Of a stretch of 64,000 nt of DNA, positions 11,142-23,283 are shown piece after piece (positions within the stretch are counted from its first letter, which is position 1; each line of letters starts with the position of its first letter). Under the pieces are notes generated by a model. The model was not told the origin of the DNA. It worked only from the letters and a program-made list of their open reading frames with translations, and made no database searches. Where the stretch lies: positions 58,446-122,445 of the forward strand of contig NZ_JAAATR010000084.1 of assembly GCF_009907385.1 (NCBI RefSeq). The letters are read 5' to 3'. The translations under genes were made by a program, and so were the position numbers. The stretch comes from Atlantibacter hermannii (GTDB lineage: Bacteria; Pseudomonadota; Gammaproteobacteria; Enterobacterales; Enterobacteriaceae).

Positions 11142-11912
11142 TTACTTCCGATCGGCGCTGATACGTTCGCGAATGTGCTGCGCGCGCTCAGCTGAAGGAG
11201 GGTGAGAATCAAACAGCGATTTTGATGCACCGCCATCCAGTTTGGCCAGCTTGTCGAAGCTGGTGGCCAGTCCCTGCGTGCTGAGATGCTGCTTTTTCAT
11301 ATACTCATAGGAGAAATCATCCGCCTGAGACTCTTGCTCGCGTGAGAAAGCAGAATTGATCACCGCTTCGGTTAAATCGCCCAATTGTGACTGAGAAAGC
11401 TGAGCCGCGGTGCCGCCGGTGGCGGTAATAGCATCGCGCGCAGCCAGCGTCGCATAGGCGGCTTGCATGGCTTTACGCGAGTGACCCAGCGCAACATGGC
11501 CCATCTCGTGGCCCAGTACGCCTTCAATCTCGTTATCCGTCATCATATCCATCAGGCCGCTGTAGACGCGAATGCAGCCGTTAGCCATCGCCCACGCGTT
11601 GACGTCGTTGGTCAGGTAAACTTTGTAATTTACCGGTAAGCCGTTGATGTTGTTGCCCAGGGATTTAGCAATTTTATTCAGGCGTTTGGTGTATTTGCTG
11701 GAGGCCGACGCGATTTGTGATTCGCTGTCGGATTGCTTACATGCCTGATCGGTTAACGAACGCATATCCGCATCGCTTAAGGTTGCGGCTTTATACGCCG
11801 ACATTCCGGAGCCGACTAAAGCATCTGTGTTCACCGTGCCGCTCATATTTTTACAGCCTGACAATACCGCCGTAGCCAGCAAACAACTTAATAATATCTT
11901 TGAATTTTTCAT
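11142..11912 (-). CDS. ycaL: M48-family metallopeptidase lipoprotein (YcaL)
   Basis: The 256-residue protein starts with a lipoprotein signal peptide ending in L-S-G-C (Cys20). A Zn-protease motif H-E-M-G-H lies at 135-139. A downstream glutamate-containing block (Q-E-S-Q-A-D-D) probably supplies the third ligand. E. coli YcaL is reported to degrade stalled LptD on the BAM complex, making it a periplasmic quality-control protease; the paralogue LoiP (YggG) is similar but encoded elsewhere. Position between cmk and aroA supports YcaL. I chose the ATG at 11912 because it starts the signal peptide. Confidence 0.9.
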   Translation of the reverse strand: MKNSKILLSCLLATAVLSGCKNMSGTVNTDALVGSGMSAYKAATLSDADMRSLTDQACKQSDSESQIASASSKYTKRLNKIAKSLGNNINGLPVNYKVYLTNDVNAWAMANGCIRVYSGLMDMMTDNEIEGVLGHEMGHVALGHSRKAMQAAYATLAARDAITATGGTAAQLSQSQLGDLTEAVINSAFSREQESQADDFSYEYMKKQHLSTQGLATSFDKLAKLDGGASKSLFDSHPPSAERAQHIRERISADRK

Positions 11913-12011
11913 ACTTATCGTCCATTGATTCAAGTGCATCGATTAAAGGAAAATCCGACGCAGAGTATCACTGGCCTACGAGTGGGGCTTGTCCGAAAGC
12001 GGATGAAAAAA

Positions 12012-12042
12012 GAGGGAAAACCCCGCGCTGGACGGCGGGGTT
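12012..12042 (-). terminator. Rho-independent terminator after aroA
   Basis: Stem CCCCGC / GCGGGG with flanking A/T pairs, followed on the minus strand by a T-rich stretch. It is a few bases beyond the aroA stop codon. Confidence 0.85.
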
Positions 12043-12048
12043 AAAAAC

Positions 12049-13335
12049 TCAGGCCAGCACGCTCAGGCGCGCCAGTTGCTCAAAGTAGTCGGGGAAGGTT
12101 TTCGCGGTACATTTCGGATCGAGAATAGTGACTGGGGTATCCGAGAGCGCCACGAGCGAGAAACACATCGCCATACGGTGATCGTTATAAGTGCCGATAT
12201 CCGCGAAGCGCAGCTGTTCCGGCGGCGTGACCGTGATGAAATCGTGGCCCTCTTCCACCGTCGCGCCCACTTTGCGCAGTTCGGTGGCCATCGCGGCAAG
12301 GCGGTCGGTCTCTTTGACGCGCCAGTTATAGATGTTGCGCAATGTCGTAGTGCCGTTGGCGAACAGCGCGGTGGTGGCGATGGTCATGGCGGCATCGGGG
12401 ATATGGTTCATGTCCATGTCGATGGCCTTGAGGTCGCCGCGCGTGCAGGCGATAAAATCGTCGCCCCAGGTAATCTGCGCGCCCATTTTCTCCAGCACAT
12501 CCGCGAAGCGGATATCGCCCTGCACGCTGTTGCGGCCAATGCCGGTCACTTTGATGGTGCCGCCTTTAATCGCCGCCGCCGCCAGGAAATAGGAGGCAGA
12601 AGACGCGTCGCCCTCCACCAGATATTCCCCCGGCGCCTGATAGGTTTGCCCGCCGCGGATCGCGAAGCGCTGGTAGCCGCCGTTGTCCACCTCAACGCCA
12701 AAAGTTTTCATTAAATGCAGCGTGATATCGATATAGGGTTTGGACACCAGATCGCCTTTGATGGTGATCAGGGTATCCTGCTCCGCCAGCGGCGCGGTCA
12801 TCAGCAGCGCTGTTAAAAACTGGCTGGAAACGCTGCCGTCAACCTCGACGTTGCCGCCGGTAAAACCGCCGCGCAGGCGCAGCGGTGGATAATTTTCCTG
12901 TTCCAGATAGTCAATCTGCGCCCCGCCCTGGCGCAGCGCATCCACCAGATGGCCGATAGGCCGCTCTTTCATACGCGGTTCGCCGGTGAGCACAATGTCG
13001 TTGTGCCCCAGGCACAGCGCCGCCGCCAGAGGGCGCATGGCGGTGCCGGCATTCCCTAAAAACAGCTCCAGTTCGCCTTGCGCCTTAAATGCGCCGCCCA
13101 GCCCGGTGACTTCGCAACGGCGGCGGTCGTCAGACAGCGCGTACTCAACGCCCAGCGCTTTCAGCGCGTTTAGCATGTGGCGGACGTCGTCGCTATCCAG
13201 CAGGTTGGTCAGCACCGTTTTGCCTTTAGCTAAGGCCGCAAGCAGCAGCGCGCGGTTGGAAACGCTCTTCGAGCCGGGAAGGTTGATAGTGCCTTCAACG
13301 TGCGCGATAGGCTGTAAAGTCAGGGATTCCTGCAT
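12049..13335 (-). CDS. aroA: 5-enolpyruvylshikimate-3-phosphate synthase
   Basis: AroA joins shikimate-3-phosphate and phosphoenolpyruvate in the pathway to chorismate. The protein has 428 residues, one more than E. coli. Motifs include [10 protein letters not shown] (19-28) and [10 protein letters not shown] (93-102). The Gly, Thr and Pro positions in the latter are the ordinary class I residues, so nothing suggests altered glyphosate binding. It follows serC with a 71-base gap holding a hairpin, the conserved serC-aroA operon. Confidence 0.98.
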   Translation of the reverse strand: MQESLTLQPIAHVEGTINLPGSKSVSNRALLLAALAKGKTVLTNLLDSDDVRHMLNALKALGVEYALSDDRRRCEVTGLGGAFKAQGELELFLGNAGTAMRPLAAALCLGHNDIVLTGEPRMKERPIGHLVDALRQGGAQIDYLEQENYPPLRLRGGFTGGNVEVDGSVSSQFLTALLMTAPLAEQDTLITIKGDLVSKPYIDITLHLMKTFGVEVDNGGYQRFAIRGGQTYQAPGEYLVEGDASSASYFLAAAAIKGGTIKVTGIGRNSVQGDIRFADVLEKMGAQITWGDDFIACTRGDLKAIDMDMNHIPDAAMTIATTALFANGTTTLRNIYNWRVKETDRLAAMATELRKVGATVEEGHDFITVTPPEQLRFADIGTYNDHRMAMCFSLVALSDTPVTILDPKCTAKTFPDYFEQLARLSVLA

Positions 13336-13360
13336 GCAAAAAACTCTCGATCGAGGTAAT

Positions 13361-13386
13361 AAAAGCCCCGCAGGCGCGCTGCGGGG
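13361..13386 (-). terminator. Intercistronic terminator/attenuator between serC and aroA
   Basis: Stem CCCCGCAG / CTGCGGGG with five-base loop, followed on the minus strand by GCTTTTATT. Its place inside the serC-aroA operon suggests partial termination that lowers aroA expression. Confidence 0.75.
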
Positions 13387-13406
13387 AAGAGAAACAATAA
13401 CGAGGA

Positions 13407-14492
13407 TTAACCGTGGCGACGCTCAAAATCAATCATAAAATCGGTCAGCGCTTTGACGCCTTCCAGCGGCATGGCGTTATAGATGGAGGCGCGCATCCCG
13501 CCGACCACGCGGTGGCCCTTCAGCGCATGCAAACCGGCTTTAAACGACTCATCAAGGAATAGCGTATCAAGTTTGCTGTCAGCCAGCTGGAACGGCACGT
13601 TCATGCGCGAGCGGTTAGCGCTGGCCACGTCGTTGCGGTAGAAATCGCTGTTATCGATAACGCCATACAGCAGATCCGCTTTTTGTTGGTTGATGCGATT
13701 CATTACCTCAACCCCGCCCTGCTGCTTCAGCCATTTAAAGACCAGGCCAGACAGATACCAGGCAAAGGTCGGCGGCGTGTTGAACATCGAGTCGTTTTCG
13801 CTCAGCACGGTGTAGTCAATGATCGACGGGCAGACGGAATGTGCTTTACCCAGCAGGTCCTCACGGACGATAACGATGGTTAACCCTGCCGGGCCGATGT
13901 TTTTCTGCGCGCCGGCGTAAATCACGCCATAGCGGGAAATATCAATCGGATGGGAAAGAATAGTGGAGGAGAAATCCGCGGTAACGATAGCATCGCCGAA
14001 ATCCGGCGTTTCATTAATAGCGATACCGTCGATGGTTTCATTCGGGCAGTAGTGCAGGTATGCAGCGTCTTCGGAGAGCTGCCATTCGCTCATCGGTTTG
14101 ATAGCGCGTTTGCCGTCGACGGTAATTTTCGCGTCGATCACGTTCGGTTTGAGGTATTTATGCGCTTCTTTTACCGCGCTCGCCGCCCAGTAACCGCCGT
14201 CCACGTAGTCTGCGGTGGTTTTGTCGCCCAGCAGGTTGAGCGGAATCGCGGAGAACTGGCCGCGTCCGCCGCCGTGGCAGAATAAAACTTTATAACTGGA
14301 GGGGATATTCAGCAGATCGCGAAAATCTTTTTCCGCCTCTTCTGCAGCCGCGATAAACGGTTTACCACGATGGCTCACTTCCATTACCGACGTGCCCAAC
14401 CCCTGCCAGTCGCGTAATTCCTGCTGTGCCTGAAGCATTACATCTGCCGGTAACATCGCCGGGCCAGAACTAAAATTGAAGACCTGAGTCAT
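13407..14492 (-). CDS. serC: Phosphoserine aminotransferase
   Basis: SerC is a PLP enzyme converting 3-phosphohydroxypyruvate to phosphoserine, and it also acts in pyridoxal phosphate synthesis. The protein has 361 residues (E. coli 362). The PLP lysine lies in A-G-A-Q-K-N-I-G-P at Lys197, and C-H-G-G-G-R-G-Q-F at about 72-80 binds the phosphate. It is the first gene of the serC-aroA operon; its promoter is probably in the ~160-base gap before ycaP. Confidence 0.98.
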   Translation of the reverse strand: MTQVFNFSSGPAMLPADVMLQAQQELRDWQGLGTSVMEVSHRGKPFIAAAEEAEKDFRDLLNIPSSYKVLFCHGGGRGQFSAIPLNLLGDKTTADYVDGGYWAASAVKEAHKYLKPNVIDAKITVDGKRAIKPMSEWQLSEDAAYLHYCPNETIDGIAINETPDFGDAIVTADFSSTILSHPIDISRYGVIYAGAQKNIGPAGLTIVIVREDLLGKAHSVCPSIIDYTVLSENDSMFNTPPTFAWYLSGLVFKWLKQQGGVEVMNRINQQKADLLYGVIDNSDFYRNDVASANRSRMNVPFQLADSKLDTLFLDESFKAGLHALKGHRVVGGMRASIYNAMPLEGVKALTDFMIDFERRHG

Positions 14493-14653
14493 TTCCCCTC
14501 ACCACGCATAACAATAAGTTTTTCCTGTGGCTATCGGTTTTATCACTCAGCGAGTACGGCTGCAATGGGTAATCCCCGCCCGCGGTAAAATGTGCGCTTT
14601 ATCACACGGCAGATTATGCCAGGCGGGGAACAGAACACCGCAATTTTCACTGT

Positions 14654-15346
14654 TCAGGTCACGCGGCGGGCACGGCTCGCTTTCACCCAATCCGGATGCC
14701 CGCAGCGCGGACACATCCGTTTATCTCCGGCTTTCATGGCAACGACCTCACTACAGCGAATACAGGCATAATCCGCTGCGTCAGGCATGATGTTAAATGC
14801 CGGTTTGTGGGAGTCCGGCAGGATAGGCAAACCGGGCCGGACATTCTCATCGGCATAAAAATAGACGCTTAATTGCCCGTTGGTTTCCTGAATGGCTAAT
14901 TTCACCTGCCCAAGCTGCTCCACGCCGCTGAGCCGCAGTTCCATAAAGTATTCGAACTCGGTCATGTTCTCTTTGCGCAGATTGTCCCAGGCGAGCTCGC
15001 CCTCCTCCACCACAATCATCGGCTTGCCTTCGAGCAGATCTTCCAGTTTCTCACTGCGCGCCATCAGCCACATCACCAGCCGATAAAGCGCGCCGAGGGA
15101 AATAAACACCACCAGCACCGGGATCATCGGTACGTCGTCATAAAACGCCACGTCACCCGCGGCAGAGCCCAGGGTCAGGATGATCAGCACTTCAAACAGC
15201 GACATCTGGCGGACGCCGCGCCGCCCGGTGAGTTTCAGGAAAATAAAGACCAGCACAAAGGTGTATAAGCTGCGCAGCGCGACTTCGCCGAGAAACTCAA
15301 AGGGGACCTTGTCAAAAGCCATCCGTTGCCAATCAAATGCTTTCAT
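14654..15346 (-). CDS. ycaP: YcaP, DUF421/YetF-like membrane protein with C-terminal zinc ribbon
   Basis: The 230-residue protein has about three N-terminal membrane helices, including L-Y-T-F-V-L-V-F-I-F-L-K. A cytoplasmic DUF421 domain follows (M-S-L-F-E-V-L-I-I-L-T-L-G-S-A-A-G-D). The C-terminus carries two CxxC pairs (C-I-R-C and C-P-R-C) spaced like a rubredoxin-type zinc ribbon. The function is unknown in any enteric bacterium. It is transcribed away from ycaO across a ~138-base gap. No terminator is evident downstream before serC. Confidence 0.88.
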   Translation of the reverse strand: MKAFDWQRMAFDKVPFEFLGEVALRSLYTFVLVFIFLKLTGRRGVRQMSLFEVLIILTLGSAAGDVAFYDDVPMIPVLVVFISLGALYRLVMWLMARSEKLEDLLEGKPMIVVEEGELAWDNLRKENMTEFEYFMELRLSGVEQLGQVKLAIQETNGQLSVYFYADENVRPGLPILPDSHKPAFNIMPDAADYACIRCSEVVAMKAGDKRMCPRCGHPDWVKASRARRVT

Positions 15347-15484
15347 TTTTATTCGCCTTTACAGTACCTTGCTAAAAGTAAGCATAGCGCTAACAATTAT
15401 TTTTGCCCGGAACGGCGGGAAGATGGCACCCGTAACGCAAAACCCGTATCATTGCGCGCTTTGCGTACGATAAAAGTGACTCTC

Positions 15485-17248
15485 ATGACTCAAACCTTCA
15501 TTCCCGGTAAAGATGCTGCGCTGGAAGATTCCATCGCTCGCTTCCAGCAACAGCTCACCGATCTCGGCTTTAATATTGAAGAAGCCTCGTGGTTAAACCC
15601 GGTTCCGCACGTCTGGTCGGTGCATATTCGCGATAAAGACTCCGCGCTGTGCTTCACCAACGGGAAAGGCGCCACCAAAAAAGCCGCGCTGGCCTCCGCA
15701 CTGGGCGAATATTTCGAACGTCTCTCCACCAACTATTTCTTTGCCGATTTCTGGCTGGGCGACACCGTTGCTAACGGTCCGTTCGTTCACTATCCCAACG
15801 AGAAATGGTTCCCGATCCCGGAAGACGACGAACTGCCGGAAGGCATTCTCGACGATCGCCTGCGCGCTTTTTACGATCCGGAAAATGAACTGACCGCCAG
15901 CATGCTGATCGACCTGCAATCCGGCAACGAGTCGCGCGGCGTGTGCGCCCTGCCGTTCACCCGTCAGTCCGACCAGCAGACCGTGTATATCCCGATGAAC
16001 ATCGTCGGCAACCTGTACGTCTCTAACGGCATGTCCGCAGGCAACACCGCTAACGAAGCCCGCGTGCAGGGCTTGTCTGAAGTGTTTGAGCGTCATATCA
16101 AAAACCGCATCATCGCCGAAAGCATCAGCCTGCCGGAAATCCCGCAGGAAGTGCTGGCGCGTTACCCGGGCGTGGTGGAAGCCATTGCTAAACTCGAAGC
16201 CGAAGGTTTCCCAATCTTCGCCTACGACGGTTCGCTGGGCGGCAAATACCCGGTGATCTGCGTGGTGCTGTTCAACCCGGCTAACGGCACCTGCTTTGCC
16301 TCTTTTGGCGCGCATCCGGACTTCGGCGTGGCGCTGGAGCGTACCGTGACCGAGTTGTTACAGGGCCGCAGCCTGAAGGATCTGGACGTGTTCACCCCGC
16401 CGACCTTTGATGATGAAGAAGTGGCGGAACACGCTAATCTGGAAACCCACTTTATCGACTCCAGCGGTCTGATCTCCTGGGACATGTTCAAGCAGGATGC
16501 CGATTACCCGTTCGTCGACTGGAGCTTCGCCGGCACCACCGAGGAAGAGTTCGCCACCTTAATGGCTATCTTCAAATCGGAAGACAAAGAAGTGTACATC
16601 GCCGACTACGAGCACCTGAACGTCTACGCCTGCCGCATCATCGTGCCGGGCATGTCGGATATCTATCCTGCGGAAGATCTGTGGCTCGCCAATAACAGCA
16701 TGGGCGCGCATTTGCGCGAAACCATTCTGGCGCTGCCGGGCAGCGCGTGGGAAAAAGAGGACTATCTCAATCTGATCGGCCAACTGGATGAGGAAGGTCA
16801 CGACGACTTTACCCGCGTGCGCGAACTGCTGGGCCTGGCGACCGGCAAAGACAACGGCTGGTACACTCTGCGCATCGGCGAGCTGAAAGCGATGCTGGCG
16901 CTGGCAGGCGGCGATTTGGATCAGGCGCTGATCTGGACCGAATGGACCATGGAGTTCAATGGTTCGGTTTTCAGCCCCGAGCGCGCCAACTACTACCGCT
17001 GCCTGCAAACCCTGCTGCTGCTGGCGCAGGAAGAAGAGCGCCAGCCATTGCAGTATCTCAACGCCTTTGTGCGTATGTACGGTGCCGAAGCGGTAGAAAA
17101 CGCCAGCGCGGCATTGAGCGGCGAAGCGCCGTTCTATGGCCTGCAGGCGGTGGACGCCGATCTTAAAGCCTTCCCGGCGCATCAGGCGCTACTGGCGGCA
17201 TATGAGAAGTTACAGCGCGCTAAAGCCGCTTTCTGGAAAGTCTCATAA
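15485..17248 (+). CDS. ycaO: YcaO, ATP-dependent cyclodehydratase-family protein
   Basis: The protein has 587 residues with an N-terminal YcaO ATP-binding domain (about 1-400) and a helical, TPR-like C-terminal part (about 430-580, including repeated A-L-A-G-G-D-L-D-Q-A-L-I-W). YcaO proteins phosphorylate amide oxygens using ATP. In E. coli YcaO is linked genetically to beta-methylthiolation of ribosomal protein S12 by RimO. No substrate peptide or thiopeptide genes are adjacent, so this is the housekeeping type rather than a natural-product enzyme. The ATG at 15485 (M-T-Q-T-F-I-P-G-K) matches the known start. Confidence 0.95.
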   Translation: MTQTFIPGKDAALEDSIARFQQQLTDLGFNIEEASWLNPVPHVWSVHIRDKDSALCFTNGKGATKKAALASALGEYFERLSTNYFFADFWLGDTVANGPFVHYPNEKWFPIPEDDELPEGILDDRLRAFYDPENELTASMLIDLQSGNESRGVCALPFTRQSDQQTVYIPMNIVGNLYVSNGMSAGNTANEARVQGLSEVFERHIKNRIIAESISLPEIPQEVLARYPGVVEAIAKLEAEGFPIFAYDGSLGGKYPVICVVLFNPANGTCFASFGAHPDFGVALERTVTELLQGRSLKDLDVFTPPTFDDEEVAEHANLETHFIDSSGLISWDMFKQDADYPFVDWSFAGTTEEEFATLMAIFKSEDKEVYIADYEHLNVYACRIIVPGMSDIYPAEDLWLANNSMGAHLRETILALPGSAWEKEDYLNLIGQLDEEGHDDFTRVRELLGLATGKDNGWYTLRIGELKAMLALAGGDLDQALIWTEWTMEFNGSVFSPERANYYRCLQTLLLLAQEEERQPLQYLNAFVRMYGAEAVENASAALSGEAPFYGLQAVDADLKAFPAHQALLAAYEKLQRAKAAFWKVS

Positions 17249-17300
17249 CCTGAAGTAACTCAAAAAGCGTATGCGATTGTGCATACCTCAGCTATATTAC

Positions 17301-17328
17301 GGGGCGATTTAATTGCCCCTTTTTTTTA
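17301..17328 (+). terminator. Rho-independent terminator after ycaO
   Basis: GGGGC / GCCCC stem followed by nine T. It lies about 50 bases after the ycaO stop codon. Confidence 0.85.
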
Positions 17329-17578
17329 TTTTGGCGTTAATTATTTCAAATGTAATTTTAAAGTTAAATATGAGTAAACATTAACAAGCTTTAACGGCTT
17401 TAAGTGTTACTTATTTTAATAAATACTCCATATTAATTAACTGTTGGCTATGAGGCGAAGCGGTATCATTCAACTTAAATAATAAACTTTAAAAATTATT
17501 TTTACCTTTAATTTCAAAAGGTTACCACAAAAAATTGCAATAACACCACGTTTTGCAGGTCTACAACTCCGGCGAGAT

Positions 17579-17620
17579 ATGATCGATATCAAATTTTGCT
17601 GTATAATGCTTTGTTAGTAT
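17579..17620 (+). promoter_or_regulatory. FNR-dependent promoter candidate for focA
   Basis: ATGATCGATATCAA at 17579-17592 matches the FNR consensus TTGAT-N4-ATCAA at nine of ten positions. A TAGTAT -10 candidate at 17615-17620 places the start near 17627 and the FNR site at -41.5, the usual class II activator spacing. A TATAAT at 17602-17607 is a stronger hexamer but would put the FNR site on the core promoter. Confidence 0.7.
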
Positions 17621-17652
17621 CTCGTCGCCGATTAAATATAGAGAGAGTTAGT

Positions 17653-18510
17653 GTGAAAGCTGACAACCCTTTCGATCTATTACTTCCCGCTGCTATGGCA
17701 AAAGTTGCCGAAGAAGCGGGTGTCTATAAAGCAACGAAACAGCCGCTGAAGACCTTTTATCTGGCGATCACGGCGGGCGTCTTTATCTCCATCGCATTTG
17801 TTTTCTATATCACTGCCACCACCGGTACCGCGACAATGCCTTACGGCATCGCGAAATTGATCGGCGGGATGTGCTTCTCTCTGGGCCTTATTCTTTGTGT
17901 GATCTGCGGCGCGGACCTGTTCACCTCCACGGTGCTGATTGTGGTCGCTAAAGCGAGCGGCAGGATCACCTGGGGCCAACTGGCGCGTAACTGGCTGAAT
18001 GTTTATATCGGCAACCTGATTGGCGCGTTACTGTTTGTACTGCTGATGTGGCTGGCGGGCGAGCATATGGTCGCTAATGGCGGCTGGGGCTTAAATGTTT
18101 TACAAACCGCTGACCATAAACTCCACCATACTTTTATCGAGGCCGTCGCGCTCGGTATCCTGGCGAACCTGATGGTATGTCTGGCGGTGTGGATGAGCTA
18201 CTCCGGCCGTAGCCTGTTCGACAAAGCGTTCATCATGATCCTCCCTGTTGGCATGTTCGTCGCCAGCGGGTTTGAGCACAGTATCGCAAATATGTTCATG
18301 ATCCCGTTTGGTATTGTGATTCGTCACTTCGCCAGCCCGGAATTCTGGACCGCTATCGGTTCCTCACCGGACAATTTTTCTCATCTGACTGTGATGAACT
18401 TCATCATTGATAACCTGATTCCGGTTACGATCGGCAATATCATCGGTGGTGGTTTGTTAGTTGGGTTGACGTACTGGGTCATTTATCTGCGCGGCGACGA
18501 CCACCATTAA
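17653..18510 (+). CDS. focA: Formate channel FocA
   Basis: FocA is a pentameric inner-membrane channel of the FNT family that exports and re-imports formate during fermentation. The protein has 285 residues and six hydrophobic segments, with conserved F-V-F-Y-I-T-A-T-T-G-T and G-A-D-L-F-T-S-T-V-L. I assign the GTG at 17653 (then K-A-D-N-P-F-D) because it reproduces the known N-terminus; upstream codons in the same frame are not part of the family. It leads the focA-pflB operon, with pflB 49 bases downstream. Confidence 0.97.
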   Translation: MKADNPFDLLLPAAMAKVAEEAGVYKATKQPLKTFYLAITAGVFISIAFVFYITATTGTATMPYGIAKLIGGMCFSLGLILCVICGADLFTSTVLIVVAKASGRITWGQLARNWLNVYIGNLIGALLFVLLMWLAGEHMVANGGWGLNVLQTADHKLHHTFIEAVALGILANLMVCLAVWMSYSGRSLFDKAFIMILPVGMFVASGFEHSIANMFMIPFGIVIRHFASPEFWTAIGSSPDNFSHLTVMNFIIDNLIPVTIGNIIGGGLLVGLTYWVIYLRGDDHH

Positions 18511-18559
18511 GGTCGGCTCGGGCAGAATGAAAAATTCCACTTAAGAAGGTAGGTGTTAA

Positions 18560-20842
<2,283 letters not shown>

Positions 20843-20873
20843 TTCACTGTCTGGCTGAATAAGCGTACAATAA

Positions 20874-20899
20874 AGGCTCCACATCCGTGGGGCCTTTTT
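20874..20899 (+). terminator. Terminator after pflB
   Basis: Stem GGCTCCAC / GTGGGGCC with a four-base loop, followed by TTTTT. It separates the abundant focA-pflB message from pflA. Confidence 0.85.
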
Positions 20900-21040
20900 A
20901 ACAGTTACTACCCCGCCCCGCAGCCTGCTTTGCCAGCTATCTATACTGAGATGGGTGACTGCCAAAACAGACTCGACACAACCTTTATGAGTTGTGCGCA
21001 CACAGGCCCCGGATGGGCCACATCTGGAGAAAACACCGCA

Positions 21041-21781
21041 ATGTCAGCAATTGGTCGCATACACTCCTTTGAATCCTGCGGGACCGTCGACGGCCCAGGC
21101 ATTCGCTTTATCACCTTCTTCCAGGGCTGCCTGATGCGCTGCCTGTACTGCCATAATCGCGATACCTGGGATACTCACGGCGGTAAAGAAATCACCGTTG
21201 ACGAGCTGATGAAAGAGGTCGTCACCTATCGCCACTTTATGAACGCGTCCGGCGGCGGCGTCACCGCATCCGGTGGCGAAGCGATGCTTCAGGCCGAATT
21301 CGTGCGCGACTGGTTCCGCGCCTGCCATAAAGAAGGTATTCATACCTGCCTGGATACCAACGGCTTTGTGCGCCGCTACGATCCGGTGGTTGACGAGCTG
21401 CTGGAAGTCACCGATCTGGTTATGCTGGATCTCAAGCAGATGAACGACGAGATCCACCAGAACCTGGTGGGCGTCTCTAACCATCGCACTCTGGAATTCG
21501 CACGCTATATCGCTAACAAAGGGATTAAAACCTGGATCCGTTATGTGGTGGTGCCGGGCTGGTCTGACGATGATGATTCCGCGCATCGCCTCGGCGAGTT
21601 TACCCGCGAGATGGGCAATATCGAGAAAATCGAATTACTGCCTTACCATGAGCTGGGTAAGCACAAATGGGTGGCGATGGGCGAAGAGTACAAACTGGAT
21701 GGCGTGAAGCCGCCGAAGAAAGAGACCATGGAGCGGGTAAAAGGCATTCTGGAACAGTACGGCCATAAAGTGATGTACTAG
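21041..21781 (+). CDS. pflA: Pyruvate formate-lyase 1-activating enzyme
   Basis: PflA is a radical SAM enzyme that installs the glycyl radical on PflB. The protein has 246 residues. The iron-sulfur motif Cys-x3-Cys-x2-Cys is at residues 30, 34 and 37 ([12 protein letters not shown]), and the S-G-G-E SAM-binding motif follows at about 78-81. I chose the ATG at 21041, which follows a TGGAG site and gives [10 protein letters not shown]; an upstream in-frame ATG adds 37 unrelated residues. Confidence 0.97.
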   Translation: MSAIGRIHSFESCGTVDGPGIRFITFFQGCLMRCLYCHNRDTWDTHGGKEITVDELMKEVVTYRHFMNASGGGVTASGGEAMLQAEFVRDWFRACHKEGIHTCLDTNGFVRRYDPVVDELLEVTDLVMLDLKQMNDEIHQNLVGVSNHRTLEFARYIANKGIKTWIRYVVVPGWSDDDDSAHRLGEFTREMGNIEKIELLPYHELGKHKWVAMGEEYKLDGVKPPKKETMERVKGILEQYGHKVMY

Positions 21782-21800
21782 CTTCCGCCGCAGTTAAACA

Positions 21801-21829
21801 AAACCCCCGACGCAAATCGGGGGTTTTTA
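21801..21829. terminator. Bidirectional terminator between pflA and ycaD
   Basis: AAACCCCCGA / TCGGGGGTTT stem between convergent pflA and ycaD, with T runs on the plus side and T/G-rich sequence on the minus side. Confidence 0.85.
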
Positions 21830-21832
21830 TTA

Positions 21833-22981
21833 TCAGGCGTGTACCACCGGGGTTGGATGCTGGCCTGCTTTGCGCAGCAGCATCAGCAGATAAACGAACG
21901 ATACGCTGGCAATCATGATAAACAGCAGATTGTCGGAATACTTCTGCATCAGCATGGCTGTCAGGGTCGGGCCTAACAGGCTGCCGATGGTGTAGCTCAG
22001 CAGCAGCGCCTGGTTCATCGCCACCAGCTGATGGTGCTCGACTTTTTCACATGCCCAGGCCATTGCCACCGGATAAACGGTGAAACCCGCCGCGCCAAGG
22101 ATAAACAGCGCAGGTGCCATTGCTGCGTTGCTGAGCATCGCCAGGCAGCCGAGGATCACCACAAATACCTGCACACGCAGCACCAGCAACCGGCCAAACC
22201 GGTCGGCAAGACGGCCTATCGGCCACTGCCCGACAATACCGGCGCTAACCATCACCGCCATCCAGAAGCCGATCCCCGAATTGCTTACGCCCTGATGATT
22301 AAGGTACAGCGGCATCAGGCCGTACAGCGAACCGAGCACGATCCCGGAAATGATGCAGCCGTTCACGCCGAGACGCGCCTGGCGCAGCTTGAACATCGAC
22401 CACACCGGGGTATTTTCCTGATGCTCGCTGTTCTGGTTGACGATACGGGTGAACAGCAACGGTAAAATCGCCGCCAGCGTTAAGGCGGTCACCCACGGCA
22501 GCACGTCCATCAGATCGGTAGAAAGTTTGCTCACCAGTATCTGGCCCAGTACCGTACCGACATAGTAAATCATCATATAGGCCGCCAGCAGACGGCCCCG
22601 GTTGCGCGAGGTGCCGCTGCACATTAGCGCGCTTTCCACTACCACCCAAATCATGGCGCAGCCGACGCCGGCAATAAATCGCCAGCTCATCCAGCTCCAG
22701 AAACCTACCATCAGGCCAAGGCCGACGCAGCCCGCCGCAAACAGCAATGAGGCAAAATAGTAGCTGCGGTTAAAACCCCAACGCTTAATTAAGCTGCCGG
22801 TCAGCAATGTCCCCACCAGGTTTCCGGTGAAATAGGCGGAACTGACTACCCCAACCTGCCAGGTAGGAAGGTTTTCATGGGCGAGCCAAAGCGGCACCAG
22901 GGTGTTAAGCACCGCGATAGCCAGGGTCAACAAAAGTAGGCCACAGAGCAGAAGCAGCACTGGCCGGGTATACGTGGGCAT
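21833..22981 (-). CDS. ycaD: YcaD, major facilitator superfamily transporter
   Basis: The protein has 382 residues, the same as E. coli YcaD, and about twelve membrane helices. MFS loop motifs are recognisable: [10 protein letters not shown] after helix 2 and G-R-L-A-D-R-F-G-R after helix 8. The substrate is unknown. In E. coli ycaD is followed toward pflA by ycaM; here it runs directly against pflA. Confidence 0.9.
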   Translation of the reverse strand: MPTYTRPVLLLLCGLLLLTLAIAVLNTLVPLWLAHENLPTWQVGVVSSAYFTGNLVGTLLTGSLIKRWGFNRSYYFASLLFAAGCVGLGLMVGFWSWMSWRFIAGVGCAMIWVVVESALMCSGTSRNRGRLLAAYMMIYYVGTVLGQILVSKLSTDLMDVLPWVTALTLAAILPLLFTRIVNQNSEHQENTPVWSMFKLRQARLGVNGCIISGIVLGSLYGLMPLYLNHQGVSNSGIGFWMAVMVSAGIVGQWPIGRLADRFGRLLVLRVQVFVVILGCLAMLSNAAMAPALFILGAAGFTVYPVAMAWACEKVEHHQLVAMNQALLLSYTIGSLLGPTLTAMLMQKYSDNLLFIMIASVSFVYLLMLLRKAGQHPTPVVHA

Positions 22982-23283
22982 GGATTAAACCGTGAGGAAG
23001 TTCAAAATTCACGCGCATCATGCCACCGCCAAAAACAAAGTCAATCGGCTTATTAAGGGCGAATCAGGGTTTTATGGCTATCGATATAAGTTATTCATTT
23101 AGCCTGTCGATGTTGAACGTGGGGGTGACTTTATCACTTTGTTTTATTGGAAATTTTAAAACTATTAACATGATAATTCAGTCGAAAAATTTCATCGAAG
23201 CCGCTGCACTCTCAACCGGGTGTTTTTTTAATCTATTCTTAGTGACGACGCGCTTTTATCCCACCCTGCAAAGGTAACTGCAA
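22982..23283. other. ycaD-ycaC divergent intergenic region
   Basis: About 300 bases between two divergent starts. It should hold both promoters. I see no trace of ycaM or dmsABC. An 85-codon open frame on the plus strand (23020-23277) has no recognisable similarity, and I do not call it a gene. Confidence 0.5.

Larger units (their letters stand above)
17249..17652 (+). promoter_or_regulatory. Long AT-rich focA-pfl regulatory region
   Basis: About 400 bases without a gene. The first ~80 hold the ycaO terminator. The remainder is very AT-rich, consistent with the multi-promoter focA-pfl control region of E. coli, where FNR, ArcA and IHF act. The best ArcA-like site is ATTAATTAACTGTTG at 17432-17446, matching 12 of 15 positions of the consensus as I recall it. 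Confidence 0.7.

Noticed and set aside
12049..13335. Possible glyphosate-insensitive AroA
   Set aside because: The N-A-G-T-A-M-R-P motif has the ordinary Gly, Thr and Pro residues of the sensitive class I enzyme.
15485..17248. YcaO as part of a thiazole/oxazole-modified peptide cluster
   Set aside because: No precursor peptide, dehydrogenase or E1-like partner is adjacent, and the sequence is the conserved housekeeping enteric YcaO.
23020..23277. An 85-codon frame in the ycaD-ycaC gap
   Set aside because: No similarity to known proteins, no good ribosome binding site, and it ends right at the ycaC promoter region. It may be chance, though I cannot exclude a small membrane protein.
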